This document shows, piece after piece, positions 41,265-50,078 of a DNA stretch of 61,494 bases. Both the position numbers and the translations under genes were made by a program. Source of the DNA: Actinomycetota bacterium (GTDB lineage Bacteria > Actinomycetota > Acidimicrobiia > Acidimicrobiales > Ilumatobacteraceae). The notes under the pieces were generated by a model. The model saw nothing but the letters and a program-made list of their open reading frames with translations, was not told the origin of the DNA and did not search any database. The stretch covers positions 1 through 61,494 of the forward strand of contig VFZC01000015.1 in NCBI GenBank assembly GCA_016871355.1, read 5' to 3'. Every line of letters starts with the position of its first letter. Positions within the stretch are counted from its first letter, which is position 1.

Positions 41265-42584
41265 GTCGGCGAGGATCCGAGCGGCCACCGCGTGGCCCGA
41301 CTCGACCGCCCCCTCCATGTAGCCGGTGCAGGTGGCCACGTGTTCGCCCGCGAGATGCACTCTCCCCCACGGCGCCCGCAACACGTCCCAGTACCGAAGC
41401 ACCTCGCCTGGTCGATACACCGAGTACGCTCCTCGGGCAAATGGCGACGTGGGCCAGGCTTGCGACACCGCACCGATCGCATCGGCGGTGATGCCGTGAA
41501 TTCTCCGCATGTCGGCGGTGATCGTCGCGATGCGTACATGTTCGGGCTGTGAGGCCAACTCGAGTCCGCCGTCGCCGCCGCAATACGACATGAGCACCCC
41601 CGACTCGCCCGATTGATCGATGGTCGGCTCGTAGAGGCGCTGGCTCACCGAGTCGGTGGTTCCATAACCACGCAACCACTCACGGTGCGCGAACCGAACC
41701 GCGGTCTTCGTGATGTGGCCCCAACCGAGGCCCTGCACTGCTCGATGCAGATCATCGGCCATCGGAGTTCTGAGCTCGACGGTGCGCAACGGTCCGAGCG
41801 GCAGCGCGAGCACCAGATGGTCGGCCTCGAACTGCGAACCGTCGGCCACACCCACACGAACCGAATCGGCCGACTGATCGACCCATACGATCGGTGAACT
41901 CAGTCGTACGTCGACCGCTCGACTCACGTCTCTCCACAACCCTTCTACGAGGCGCGACAAGCCGCCAACCACACGATGGGCGCGGTATTCGACGCCCAGC
42001 CGTGCGAGTTCGACGCGCTCCTGGGCGCGCTGCTGTGCAACGAACAACAGCGACACGTCGTGTGGTTCGGCTGCGAACTCGCCTTGTGAGTCACGTCGCG
42101 CGAACAAGCGAGCGACCGCACCGAGGTCGATTTCTTCCATCGCATCGGCCAGCGACAGCGAATCGAGACGGGCGGCGTCCGGGTGGGTGGAGGGCCGTGA
42201 CGCGTCCGGCATCGCGTCGCCGGTTGCGTCCACGAACTCGTCGTAGCGGTCGAGTTCGTCGATGGCCTTCGAGTCGATGTCGCGGATGCGTTCGCCGGCG
42301 TACCGAACGCCGTTCCAGAACAGCCAACGTCGAATGGTCGACCACACCATTCCTTCGCCTTCACATTCGACTCCGAAGCGGGACATCAACTCGTGCATTC
42401 GCCAATGCGTCGAGTCGACCCATTCGGCTCCGGTCTCGACGACGTGGTCACCGAGAGCGACGGTGCGCACTCGCCCACCGACACGCTCGGTCGCTTCGAG
42501 CACGACGACGTCGGCGCCACCGCGAGCGAGCGATTCAGCCGCGCTCAGGCCGGCCAGGCCGGCGCCCACCACGACGACGCGCAT
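41262..42584 (-). CDS. Flavin monoamine oxidase family protein, possible putrescine/polyamine oxidase
   Basis: The 440-residue FAD protein has the N-terminal dinucleotide motif VVGAGLAGLSAAESL, then VGGRVRTV, and the C-terminal FAD-binding GEHVATCTGYMEGAVESG typical of monoamine and polyamine oxidases. It would oxidise an amine to an aldehyde with release of hydrogen peroxide. It lies 7 bp after the fused polyamine permease, which makes an imported polyamine the likely substrate. It has no signal peptide. Confidence 0.85.
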   Translation of the reverse strand: MRVVVVGAGLAGLSAAESLARGGADVVVLEATERVGGRVRTVALGDHVVETGAEWVDSTHWRMHELMSRFGVECEGEGMVWSTIRRWLFWNGVRYAGERIRDIDSKAIDELDRYDEFVDATGDAMPDASRPSTHPDAARLDSLSLADAMEEIDLGAVARLFARRDSQGEFAAEPHDVSLLFVAQQRAQERVELARLGVEYRAHRVVGGLSRLVEGLWRDVSRAVDVRLSSPIVWVDQSADSVRVGVADGSQFEADHLVLALPLGPLRTVELRTPMADDLHRAVQGLGWGHITKTAVRFAHREWLRGYGTTDSVSQRLYEPTIDQSGESGVLMSYCGGDGGLELASQPEHVRIATITADMRRIHGITADAIGAVSQAWPTSPFARGAYSVYRPGEVLRYWDVLRAPWGRVHLAGEHVATCTGYMEGAVESGHAVAARILAD

Positions 42585-42591
42585 AGGAAGG

Positions 42592-44631
42592 TCAGCTGCC
42601 CGCGAGCGTTGCGGCGATCTGACTCGACGACTCGCCCGAACGGCGCAGCACGCGAGCCACGAACACCAACGCGGCCATCGTCACGATGAAGAGAACCACC
42701 GCACCCACTCCCCAGAACGGCTTGATGGTGCTCTTGGTGGCACCGAGCAGTGCAACCGGGAACGTCGTGGACCCGGCTTCGCTCACGAGAGTGGAGATCA
42801 CTGCGTTGTCGAGACAAAGGGTGAACGACAACAGTCCTCCGGCCACCAGAGCCGACGAGATCAGCGGCAACGTGATCTGACGGAAGGCGCGAGCCGGAGT
42901 GGCACCCAGGTCGGCGGCGGCTTCTTCGAGCGACTCGTCGAGGCCTGACAAACGGGCACGCACGATGAGCGTGACCACTGCACTCGCGTACAACGACTGA
43001 CCCACCCACAACTTTGCAATACCGCCACTGAACGGACCGATGCCTTCTCGGAACACGTAGCCGAGAACCGGGACGTCGGACACTCGCTGGAACCAGGTGA
43101 CGAGCGCGATGGCATCCATCACCTCGGGCGTGACGAGGATGAGGAAAACCGTCCCCATGAAGATCTTCGACCATGTACCGGGGCGGCGCGCCAGGGCAAC
43201 GCCGGACAGTCCGCCGAGGATCACCGCGATCACCGTGGCACCGAATGCCGCCAGGAAGGAATTGCGGATGGCGTCACCGATGCTGACGAAATCGAAAACA
43301 TCACGGAACCAGTCGGTGATGAGTCCGTTGACGACCAACGCCACTGCGAAGCCGATAGGGCCGAGCCAGTTCAGTCGACGATTCGGGAGCGCACCGCGCG
43401 CTGCGATGAGGCGCTTGGCCACAGCGAAGACTCCGACGATCACGAGGAACCGAAGCGCGAGGGCAAAGGTCGAGCCACCGTCGAACAATTCGCCCCACCA
43501 CTTGTTGCTCGGGTTGCCGGTCCAGATGGTGAACGAGACCCCCCCGTTGAACGAATGCAGAACGACCAATCCGATCGGGATGAACATGAACACCAGGACG
43601 AGAACGGTCCAGATACTCATAGCCATTCGCATCGGTTCGACTCGGGACACACGAGCCGGTTCGGAGCCGAGTTTGGCCACCGCGGCGGCCGAACGTTCGT
43701 GGCGCGCGGCCCGCAGTCGCTGTGCAACCGGGTCGAGCAGACGAATGGCTCGCGGGATGACCACGTAGATGACCGACGCTGCGATGAGAACTGCGAGTAC
43801 TGCTCCGATCATGAGCACGGCCATGGCCGATCCGAGCGGCCAGTTCTGCGCCTGCGAGAACTGTGACGCGACCATCGAGCCGATCATGTTCCCCTTGGCC
43901 CCACCCAACACCGTGGCGGTGACGTAGTCGCCACACATCGGGATGAACGTGAGCAGGACGCCGGCGATGATGCCGGGGCCGGCCAACGGCAGCGTGACAC
44001 CGAAGAACGTGGCCACTCGTCCGGCACCGAGATCCTTGCTCGCCTCACGCATGCGCACGTCGATGCGATCGAGAGCGACGAACAAGGGCAGGATCATGAA
44101 GCCGAGGTAGTTATAGACGATCGCGATTTGTACCGCGGTCTGGGTTTGCAGCAACTGGATGCCCTGCTCGCCCACCACACCGATGTCGGTGAGCCACTTT
44201 GAGAAGGTTCCGTTGGGCGCCAGAGGGATACGCCAGGCCACTGTTCGAATGAGGAACGAGGTGAAGCTCGGCACGATGATCGCGGCCAGGATGATGGCCC
44301 GCCACCGCTCGCTGACTTTGAAGGCCACGAAGTAGGCAACCGGCAGGCCGATCAGTACACAGAGCGCGGTGGCCAGGATCGCGATCCGAAGGGTGGCCCG
44401 GAAGACCTTGAAGAACGTGTCGTCGAAGACGTCGGCGTAGTTCTTCGTGGTCAGATTGCTGAGATCGACCGGCAGCAGGCGGCTGACATCTTTCGTTCCG
44501 AACGAGTAGATCACCACGAAGGCGATCGGAATCGCGAAGAACAGCAGATACCAGATGATCGACGGGATGGCGAGGAGGAACTTGGGTCCCCGCCATCTCC
44601 GGCGATCAGGTGCCGACACCGCGGCGGTCAC
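42592..44631 (-). CDS. Fused spermidine/putrescine ABC permease (PotB-PotC in one chain)
   Basis: The 679-residue protein contains two complete permease halves. The PotB-like half (about 1-320) carries the EAA loop EASKDLGAGRVATFFGVTLP. A charged linker of about 25 residues follows (RAARHERSAAAVAKLG), then the PotC-like half (about 345-679) with EAAADLGATPARAFRQITLP. Each half has about six membrane helices, with extra hydrophobic stretches between residues 395 and 445. PotB and PotC are normally separate. The reading frame runs through with no stop. Neighbours are potD 6 bp upstream and the amine oxidase 7 bp downstream. Confidence 0.9.
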   Translation of the reverse strand: MTAAVSAPDRRRWRGPKFLLAIPSIIWYLLFFAIPIAFVVIYSFGTKDVSRLLPVDLSNLTTKNYADVFDDTFFKVFRATLRIAILATALCVLIGLPVAYFVAFKVSERWRAIILAAIIVPSFTSFLIRTVAWRIPLAPNGTFSKWLTDIGVVGEQGIQLLQTQTAVQIAIVYNYLGFMILPLFVALDRIDVRMREASKDLGAGRVATFFGVTLPLAGPGIIAGVLLTFIPMCGDYVTATVLGGAKGNMIGSMVASQFSQAQNWPLGSAMAVLMIGAVLAVLIAASVIYVVIPRAIRLLDPVAQRLRAARHERSAAAVAKLGSEPARVSRVEPMRMAMSIWTVLVLVFMFIPIGLVVLHSFNGGVSFTIWTGNPSNKWWGELFDGGSTFALALRFLVIVGVFAVAKRLIAARGALPNRRLNWLGPIGFAVALVVNGLITDWFRDVFDFVSIGDAIRNSFLAAFGATVIAVILGGLSGVALARRPGTWSKIFMGTVFLILVTPEVMDAIALVTWFQRVSDVPVLGYVFREGIGPFSGGIAKLWVGQSLYASAVVTLIVRARLSGLDESLEEAAADLGATPARAFRQITLPLISSALVAGGLLSFTLCLDNAVISTLVSEAGSTTFPVALLGATKSTIKPFWGVGAVVLFIVTMAALVFVARVLRRSGESSSQIAATLAGS

Positions 44632-44637
44632 TCAGGA

Positions 44638-45885
44638 TCAGCCTCCGGCCTTGGCCTTCATCTTGTTGAGGATGTCGACGTGACGGTCGATGGCCGGAGT
44701 GATCTCCTGGGTGCGGAACGTGCTCACCTGATTGTCGGTGAAGAAGATCATGTCGCCGTACTCGAGGTCGGGAGCCAACTCGGAAATGAGCTGCGACATG
44801 CTCTTCAAGCCAGTGTTGTAACCGTGGTACTGCAGGTCCTTGATCGAGATCTCGGGGATCAGTTCCCAGTTGATCCAGGCGTGGGCCGCTTCGGGGTTCG
44901 GTGCTCCGGCGGCAACACAGTACGTGTCCATCCACAATTCGGTCTCGGGTGCGCCGAGAACCCACTTCCACGCAGTCGGATCGCCGCCGGCATCCTGGAT
45001 GCGGTAGTACGCCTGGCGAGCGTCACCGTTCCACGCCATCGAGATCGAGTAGGCGCCTTCGGCGATCGCGGTGCTCGGGTAGGAGTCGAACGCCTTCACG
45101 TGCTGCGCGAACTCGTCGACGAGGAAGGCCTCGCACTCGTCGAGCAGGGCCGGATCGGTCGTGTTCCAGTCGTGGCCGTTGGACCAGAACCACACGCCAC
45201 ACATGTTGGGGCCGGTGTCGAGCATCGAACAGTTACCACTCGCCTCGTTCATGCACGCGTCGAGGAAGTCCTGCCAGTTCTTCAGCTCACGCGTGATCAC
45301 CGACGTGTCGTAGAAGAAGCCGGTGGTACCCCAGTTCTTGCAGACCGAATAGTCGTTACCCGGGTCCCAGGCCTGGGCCAGATAGGACGGATCGACATTG
45401 GAAATGTTGGGGAGCAGCGACTTGTCGAACTTCTGGATGAGACCCTTCTCGATCATCTGCGGCACGTATGGACCGGTGGGCACCACGATGTCGAACCCGC
45501 TGTTGCCGTTCGACGACGCCAACTTGGTGATGAGGTCTTCGTTCGAGCCGTAGTAGTCGACCTTCATCGTGGCGCCGAGCTCGGCTTCGGCCAACGCGCC
45601 CACGATGTCGGGATCGTTGTAGTCGCCCCAGGTGTACATGGCGAGGGTTCCGCTCGCCTTGTTGATGACGCGGCTCCAGTCACCGGATGCCTGCGCGCCA
45701 AGGGCGTCCCCACCGGAGTCGCCACCCGACGAGCCACCGTCGTCGTCACCACCACAGGCCGCCACGACCACCGCGAGACCGGCGGCCGCAGTTCCGGCCT
45801 TCAACACGGCGCGGCGCGACAGACGCTCGCGGAAACTGTGCGGAGCGAGGATCCTCATCTCCTTGGGCATCTTCGGTGTGTTCAT
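44638..45885 (-). CDS. potD: Polyamine ABC transporter substrate-binding lipoprotein
   Basis: The 415-residue protein matches PotD/PotF binding proteins (YTWGDYNDPDIVGALAEAE, SNGNSGFDIVVPTGPYV, NKMKAKAGG). The N-terminus has a twin-arginine pair at residues 24-25 (SRRAVLKAG) and a lipobox ending at Cys44 (VAACGG), so it is probably a Tat-exported lipoprotein. A flexible Gly/Asp/Ser linker follows. AAGGAG lies 5 nt before the ATG. It is the second gene of the pot operon. Confidence 0.92.
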   Translation of the reverse strand: MNTPKMPKEMRILAPHSFRERLSRRAVLKAGTAAAGLAVVVAACGGDDDGGSSGGDSGGDALGAQASGDWSRVINKASGTLAMYTWGDYNDPDIVGALAEAELGATMKVDYYGSNEDLITKLASSNGNSGFDIVVPTGPYVPQMIEKGLIQKFDKSLLPNISNVDPSYLAQAWDPGNDYSVCKNWGTTGFFYDTSVITRELKNWQDFLDACMNEASGNCSMLDTGPNMCGVWFWSNGHDWNTTDPALLDECEAFLVDEFAQHVKAFDSYPSTAIAEGAYSISMAWNGDARQAYYRIQDAGGDPTAWKWVLGAPETELWMDTYCVAAGAPNPEAAHAWINWELIPEISIKDLQYHGYNTGLKSMSQLISELAPDLEYGDMIFFTDNQVSTFRTQEITPAIDRHVDILNKMKAKAGG

Positions 45886-45935
45886 GGCTTCTCCTTGCTG
45901 TGAATGGAAATTGCTGAGGGACTAGAGATCGTCGT

Positions 45936-47054
45936 CTATTCGTCCGACACTTCATCGGCTTCGGCCAGCACGATGTCGGCTTGCCGCGACGAGAACAGGT
46001 ATACGTCGTCGGCCGACCATCGGGCCCAGACCGAGTCGCCGGCGTACAGACGAGAGGCGTTGGCGCGCGGTGTGAGGACGAGCACGTCACGGTCGGCCGT
46101 GTGCACCACGTACTGGAGCACGTCACCGAAGTGGGACACGCCCGCGACGGTTCCCTGGAAGGCATTGTTGGTGTCGTTCGGACGTTCGACCGACAAGTTG
46201 ATGCTCTCGGGGCGAACCGCGGCCAGGGCGCCCTGACCGTTCGGGACGTCCTCTTCGGGACGACTGGCCACGAACTCGGTGCCGTCGTCGGCACGAGCGC
46301 CGTGCTCGGTGGCGACACCACTCCAGAAGTTGTTGCGACCGATGAATCCGGCCACGAAAGCCGAGGCTGGATGCTCGTACACCGTCTCGGGGTCGCCGAG
46401 TTGTTCGATATGGCCGTCGAGCATGATCGCGATGCGATCGCTCATGCTCATCGCCTCTTCCTGGTCGTGGGTCACGAACACGAACGTGATGCCCAGTCGA
46501 CTCTGGAGCAACTTGAGTTCGATCTGCATCTCTTCGCGAAGTTTGCGATCGAGCGCGCCGAGAGGCTCGTCGAGGAGGAGAACACTCGGGCGATTCACGA
46601 GAGCGCGGGCCACCGCGACACGCTGCTGCTGACCACCCGACATCTGACGCGGCTTGCGATCGGCCAGCTTGCTCATCTGGACCATGTCGAGGGCCTCGGC
46701 AACTCGGGTGGCGATGTCGGACTTGTTGACGCCCTTCTGACGAAGGCCGTACGCCACGTTCTCGTTGACGGTCATGTGCGGGAAGAGCGCGTAGTGCTGG
46801 AACACCGTGTTGACGTCGCGCTTGTACGGGGGAATTCCCTGCACGTACTGGCCGCTGATGCGAATGAATCCTTCGTCGGGCTGCTCGAAGCCGGCGAGCA
46901 TGCGAAGGGTCGTGGTCTTGCCGCAACCCGATGGGCCGAGAAGCGAAACGAACTCGCCCGAGCGGATCGACAGACTGAGGTGATCGACGGCAACGACCGA
47001 GCCATAACGCTTGGTGACGTTCTCGAGTTCGACTGCACCTCGGTCCTGCGACAC
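45936..47054 (-). CDS. potA: Polyamine ABC transporter ATP-binding protein
   Basis: The 372-residue ATPase has Walker A LLGPSGCGKTTT near residue 38, signature MSGGQQQRVAVARAL, Walker B LLLDEPLGALD and a C-terminal TOBE domain. The PotA-typical YALFPHMTVNENVAYGLR is present. I choose GTG at 47054, which has GGGAGGGGG upstream and gives VSQDRGAVELENVTKRYG; the longer frame to 47132 adds residues unlike the family. It leads the operon potA-potD-potBC-amine oxidase-dehydrogenase. Confidence 0.92.
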   Translation of the reverse strand: MSQDRGAVELENVTKRYGSVVAVDHLSLSIRSGEFVSLLGPSGCGKTTTLRMLAGFEQPDEGFIRISGQYVQGIPPYKRDVNTVFQHYALFPHMTVNENVAYGLRQKGVNKSDIATRVAEALDMVQMSKLADRKPRQMSGGQQQRVAVARALVNRPSVLLLDEPLGALDRKLREEMQIELKLLQSRLGITFVFVTHDQEEAMSMSDRIAIMLDGHIEQLGDPETVYEHPASAFVAGFIGRNNFWSGVATEHGARADDGTEFVASRPEEDVPNGQGALAAVRPESINLSVERPNDTNNAFQGTVAGVSHFGDVLQYVVHTADRDVLVLTPRANASRLYAGDSVWARWSADDVYLFSSRQADIVLAEADEVSDE

Positions 47055-47120
47055 CTGCCCGAACCCCCTCCCCAGAGATGTCCTTGCCACGACGACGACT
47101 CGTCGGAGACGCCTCGGAGG

Positions 47121-47126
47121 ATCATA
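47121..47126 (-). promoter_or_regulatory. Candidate potA -10 element
   Basis: TATGAT lies 66 nt before the potA GTG, giving a leader of about 60 nt with a Shine-Dalgarno site. This differs from the leaderless units. I see no clear -35. Confidence 0.45.
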
Positions 47127-47156
47127 GGACACACCGCCACGTCACGAGGCGACAAC

Positions 47157-47188
47157 TAGGGTGAACGTCAGGTGACCGAGCCGTCACC
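47157..47188 (+). promoter_or_regulatory. Transaminase promoter with inverted repeat
   Basis: TAGGGT (47157-47162) is a candidate -10 with a start near 47169. The repeat GGTGAC-N6-GTCACC (47171-47188) lies just downstream and could be an operator or a leader hairpin. The leader to the ATG at 47200 has no Shine-Dalgarno site. Confidence 0.4.
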
Positions 47189-47199
47189 CGGACCCGACC

Positions 47200-48570
47200 A
47201 TGACCGACGATCGCCAACTCAACGCCCGTCGGCACCTCTGGGGTCACTTCACCAACCTGCACGCCACTCAGCGCTCGGGTCTTCCGGTGATCAGCCGAGG
47301 TGAGGGTGCGTGGATCTTCGACGATACGGGACGCCGCTATCTCGATGGACTGTCGGGCCTCTTCACGGTGAACATCGGCCACGGTCGTCACGAGCTGGCC
47401 GAGGTGGCGGCCCACCAAGCCGAGTCGTTGGCCTACTTCCCTCTCTGGAGCTTCGCCCACGAGCCCGCGATCGACCTGGCCACGCGTTTGGCCGACCTCG
47501 CGCCCGGCGATCTCAACCGTGTCTTCTTCACGAGCGGAGGCGGCGAGGCGGTCGAGTCGGCCTGGAAGATCGCCGTGCAGTACTTCGCCGCCATCGGTCA
47601 GCCACAACGCCGCCAGGTGGTGAGCAGGAACTACGCGTACCACGGCACGACGCTCGGAGCGCTCAGCATCACGGGCATCCCGGATATTCGCGAGCCGTTC
47701 GAACCCCTGCTCCCCTGGGCCCTGAAAGCCTCCAACACCAACCGATACCGCTGCGGGTTCTGCGCTCAGCAGTCGGCTTGCTCGCTCGCCTGCGCCGACG
47801 ACGTGGAACGGGCGATCGTCGAAGCCGGACCCGACACCGTGGCCATGGTGATCATGGAACCGGTGCAGAACACGGGCGGCACCCTCGTCCCACCACCGGG
47901 TTACTGGGAACGAGTGCGCACGATCTGCGACCACTACGGGATCTTGTTGGTGTCCGACGAGGTGATCTGCGGCTTCGGCCGCCTCGGCCACTGGTTCGGT
48001 TGTGAACGATTCGGTTATCAGCCCGACATGATCACGTTCGCCAAGGGGGTCACTAGTGGCTACGCGCCACTCGGTGGCGTGATCGTGAGCGATCGCGTCG
48101 CCGCGCCGTTCATCGAACGCGATGGACAGATCTTGTTGCACGGCCTCACGTTCGGCGGCCACCCGGTGGGTTGTGCCGTGGCACTGGCCAACATCGACCT
48201 GCTCGAGAACGAAGACATTCTCGGCTCGGTGCGACGTAACGAGCCGGTGTTCGACGACGTGATGGAATCGCTACGTGATCTGCCCCTCGTGGGTGACGTG
48301 CGGGGTTGCGGCTACTTCCGCGTGATCGAACTCGTGAAGGACAAAGAAACGAAACAGTCGTTCGACGACGCCGAGTCGAAGTGGCTCCTGCGCGACACGT
48401 TGTCGCCGCGCATTTTCAGCAACGGACTCTTCTGCCGAGCCGACGATCGCGCCGACCCCGTGCTGGTTCTTGCCCCGACGCTCGTGTGCGGACCCGACGA
48501 ACTGCGATTCATCGGCGAGGTACTCACCGACGCGATCGAGTACGCGGCCACCGAGTTCGCGCGCCGCTGA
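47200..48570 (+). CDS. Class III aminotransferase, probable putrescine/diamine transaminase
   Basis: The 456-residue PLP enzyme has the class III features: TSGGGEAVESAWKIA, the YAYHGTTLGALS loop, SDEVICGFGR and the Schiff-base lysine in TFAKGVTSGYAPLG. Divergence from potA and the neighbouring aminoaldehyde dehydrogenase suggest putrescine to 4-aminobutanal. An insertion around residues 185-198 carries four cysteines (CGFCAQQSACSLAC) spaced like a small metal-binding knuckle. Omega-amino acid:pyruvate transaminase is the main alternative. Confidence 0.83.
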   Translation: MTDDRQLNARRHLWGHFTNLHATQRSGLPVISRGEGAWIFDDTGRRYLDGLSGLFTVNIGHGRHELAEVAAHQAESLAYFPLWSFAHEPAIDLATRLADLAPGDLNRVFFTSGGGEAVESAWKIAVQYFAAIGQPQRRQVVSRNYAYHGTTLGALSITGIPDIREPFEPLLPWALKASNTNRYRCGFCAQQSACSLACADDVERAIVEAGPDTVAMVIMEPVQNTGGTLVPPPGYWERVRTICDHYGILLVSDEVICGFGRLGHWFGCERFGYQPDMITFAKGVTSGYAPLGGVIVSDRVAAPFIERDGQILLHGLTFGGHPVGCAVALANIDLLENEDILGSVRRNEPVFDDVMESLRDLPLVGDVRGCGYFRVIELVKDKETKQSFDDAESKWLLRDTLSPRIFSNGLFCRADDRADPVLVLAPTLVCGPDELRFIGEVLTDAIEYAATEFARR

Positions 48571-48581
48571 ACGACGCGATC

Positions 48582-48622
48582 CACATCAGGCGAGGTTCGC
48601 TGTCACATCAGGCGAGGTTCGC
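48582..48622. repeat. 22-bp tandem duplication at the end of the aldehyde dehydrogenase gene
   Basis: CACATCAGGCGAGGTTCGC occurs at 48582-48600 and again at 48604-48622, a 22-bp period. The second copy contains the last codons and stop of the dehydrogenase gene, and the first copy is downstream of that stop. It looks like a small slippage duplication. Confidence 0.9.
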
Positions 48623-50032
48623 CATGACGTGCTTGATGCGCGTGTAGTCGTCGAGCGCGTAGGCCGAGAGGTCCTTGCCATAGCCCGACTTCTTGAATCC
48701 ACCGTGCGGCATCTCGGCCACCATCGGGATGTGGGTGTTCACCCATACGCATCCGAAGTCGAGCCGCTTGGTCATGCGCATGGCGCGAGCGAAGTCCTTC
48801 GTCCACACGCTCGAGGCCAATCCGTACTCCACGCCGTTGGCGAGACGCACCGCTTCGTCTTCGTCGCTGAACTTCTGCACGGTGATCACCGGTCCGAAGA
48901 TCTCGTTCTGGATCATCTCGTCGTCCTGCTTCAAGTTGCTGACGACCGTCGGCGAGAAGAAGTACCCCTTGTTGCCCTGACGAGCACCACCGGCGGTGAC
49001 CTCGGCGTGCGCAGGCACGCGGTCGAGGAATCCGCTCACTCGGGACAACTGATTGGCGTTGTTGACCGGACCGAAGAACGTGTCGTCGGAGTCGGGAGCG
49101 CCGCACACCGTGGCCTTCGCGCGCTCGGACAGCGCGGCGACGAAATCCTTGTACACCCCGCCCGCACACAGCACGCGCGTGGCAGCGGTGCAGTCCTGGC
49201 CCGCGTTGAAGTATCCGCCGATGGCGATTCCTTCGGCAGCGGCTTCGATGTCGGCGTCGTCGAACACCACCACCGGCGCTTTGCCACCGAGTTCGAGATG
49301 CACTCGCTTCAGCGACTTGGCGGCGGCCTCGGCCACCTCCATGCCCGCGCGAACCGAACCGGTGACGCTCACCAGTGACGGCGTCGAGTGCGCGACCATG
49401 GCGCGGCCAGTGTCGCGATCACCGCAGATCACGTTCACCACACCGGGCGGGAGGAACTCGGCGCAGATCTCGGCGAGAAGTGTGGTCGTGACGGGAGTGG
49501 TGTCGCTCGGCTTGAGTACCACGGTGTTGCCGGCCGCCACGGCCGGCGCGAACTTCCACACCGCCATCATCATCGGGTAGTTCCACGGCGCCACCTGAGC
49601 GCACACACCCACCGGCTCGCGGCGGATGTAGCTCGTCATGCCGGGTACGTACTCCCCCGCACTCTTGCCTTCGAGATGGCGAGCCGCGGTGGCGAAGAAG
49701 CGCACGTGGTCGACCATCGGCGGAATCTCCTCCGACCGAGTGATGCCGACCGGCTTGCCGCAGTTCTCCGATTCGAGTGCGATGAACTCTTCACCACGCG
49801 CCTCGATCGCGTCGGCGATGCGGAACAACGCGAGTGAACGATCCTTCGGAGTGGAGTCGCGCCAGGTCTCGAAGGCGTCAGCGGCGGCTTTCATGGCGGC
49901 GTCCACGTCAGCGGCACCGGAATTCGGTGCGGTTGCGTATTGCTCACCCGTGGTCGGATCGATCACCGGAATGGTCTTGCCATCGGAGGCATCGACGTAC
50001 TGGCCGTTCACGAAGTTGCGGTAGGTCTTCAT
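48608..50032 (-). CDS. Aldehyde dehydrogenase, probable gamma-aminobutyraldehyde dehydrogenase
   Basis: The 474-residue NAD-dependent enzyme has the catalytic cysteine in NAGQDCTAATR, the general base Glu in LELGGKAPVVV and GSVRAGMEVAEAA for NAD. The overall length and the N-terminal FVNGQYVDA resemble PatD/Prr-type 4-aminobutanal dehydrogenases. Context supports the step 4-aminobutanal to 4-aminobutyrate. The ATG at 50032 is 6 nt after TAAGGT. It is convergent with the transaminase, with 37 bp between stops. Confidence 0.86.
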   Translation of the reverse strand: MKTYRNFVNGQYVDASDGKTIPVIDPTTGEQYATAPNSGAADVDAAMKAAADAFETWRDSTPKDRSLALFRIADAIEARGEEFIALESENCGKPVGITRSEEIPPMVDHVRFFATAARHLEGKSAGEYVPGMTSYIRREPVGVCAQVAPWNYPMMMAVWKFAPAVAAGNTVVLKPSDTTPVTTTLLAEICAEFLPPGVVNVICGDRDTGRAMVAHSTPSLVSVTGSVRAGMEVAEAAAKSLKRVHLELGGKAPVVVFDDADIEAAAEGIAIGGYFNAGQDCTAATRVLCAGGVYKDFVAALSERAKATVCGAPDSDDTFFGPVNNANQLSRVSGFLDRVPAHAEVTAGGARQGNKGYFFSPTVVSNLKQDDEMIQNEIFGPVITVQKFSDEDEAVRLANGVEYGLASSVWTKDFARAMRMTKRLDFGCVWVNTHIPMVAEMPHGGFKKSGYGKDLSAYALDDYTRIKHVMANLA

Positions 50033-50038
50033 GTCTCA

Positions 50039-50044
50039 ACCTTA
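50039..50044 (-). promoter_or_regulatory. -10 element, leaderless start of the aldehyde dehydrogenase
   Basis: TAAGGT ends 6 nt before the ATG at 50032. Confidence 0.55.
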
Positions 50045-50078
50045 GTGCTGGCCCTGCAGCGCCCGGCAGGGTGGTCGT

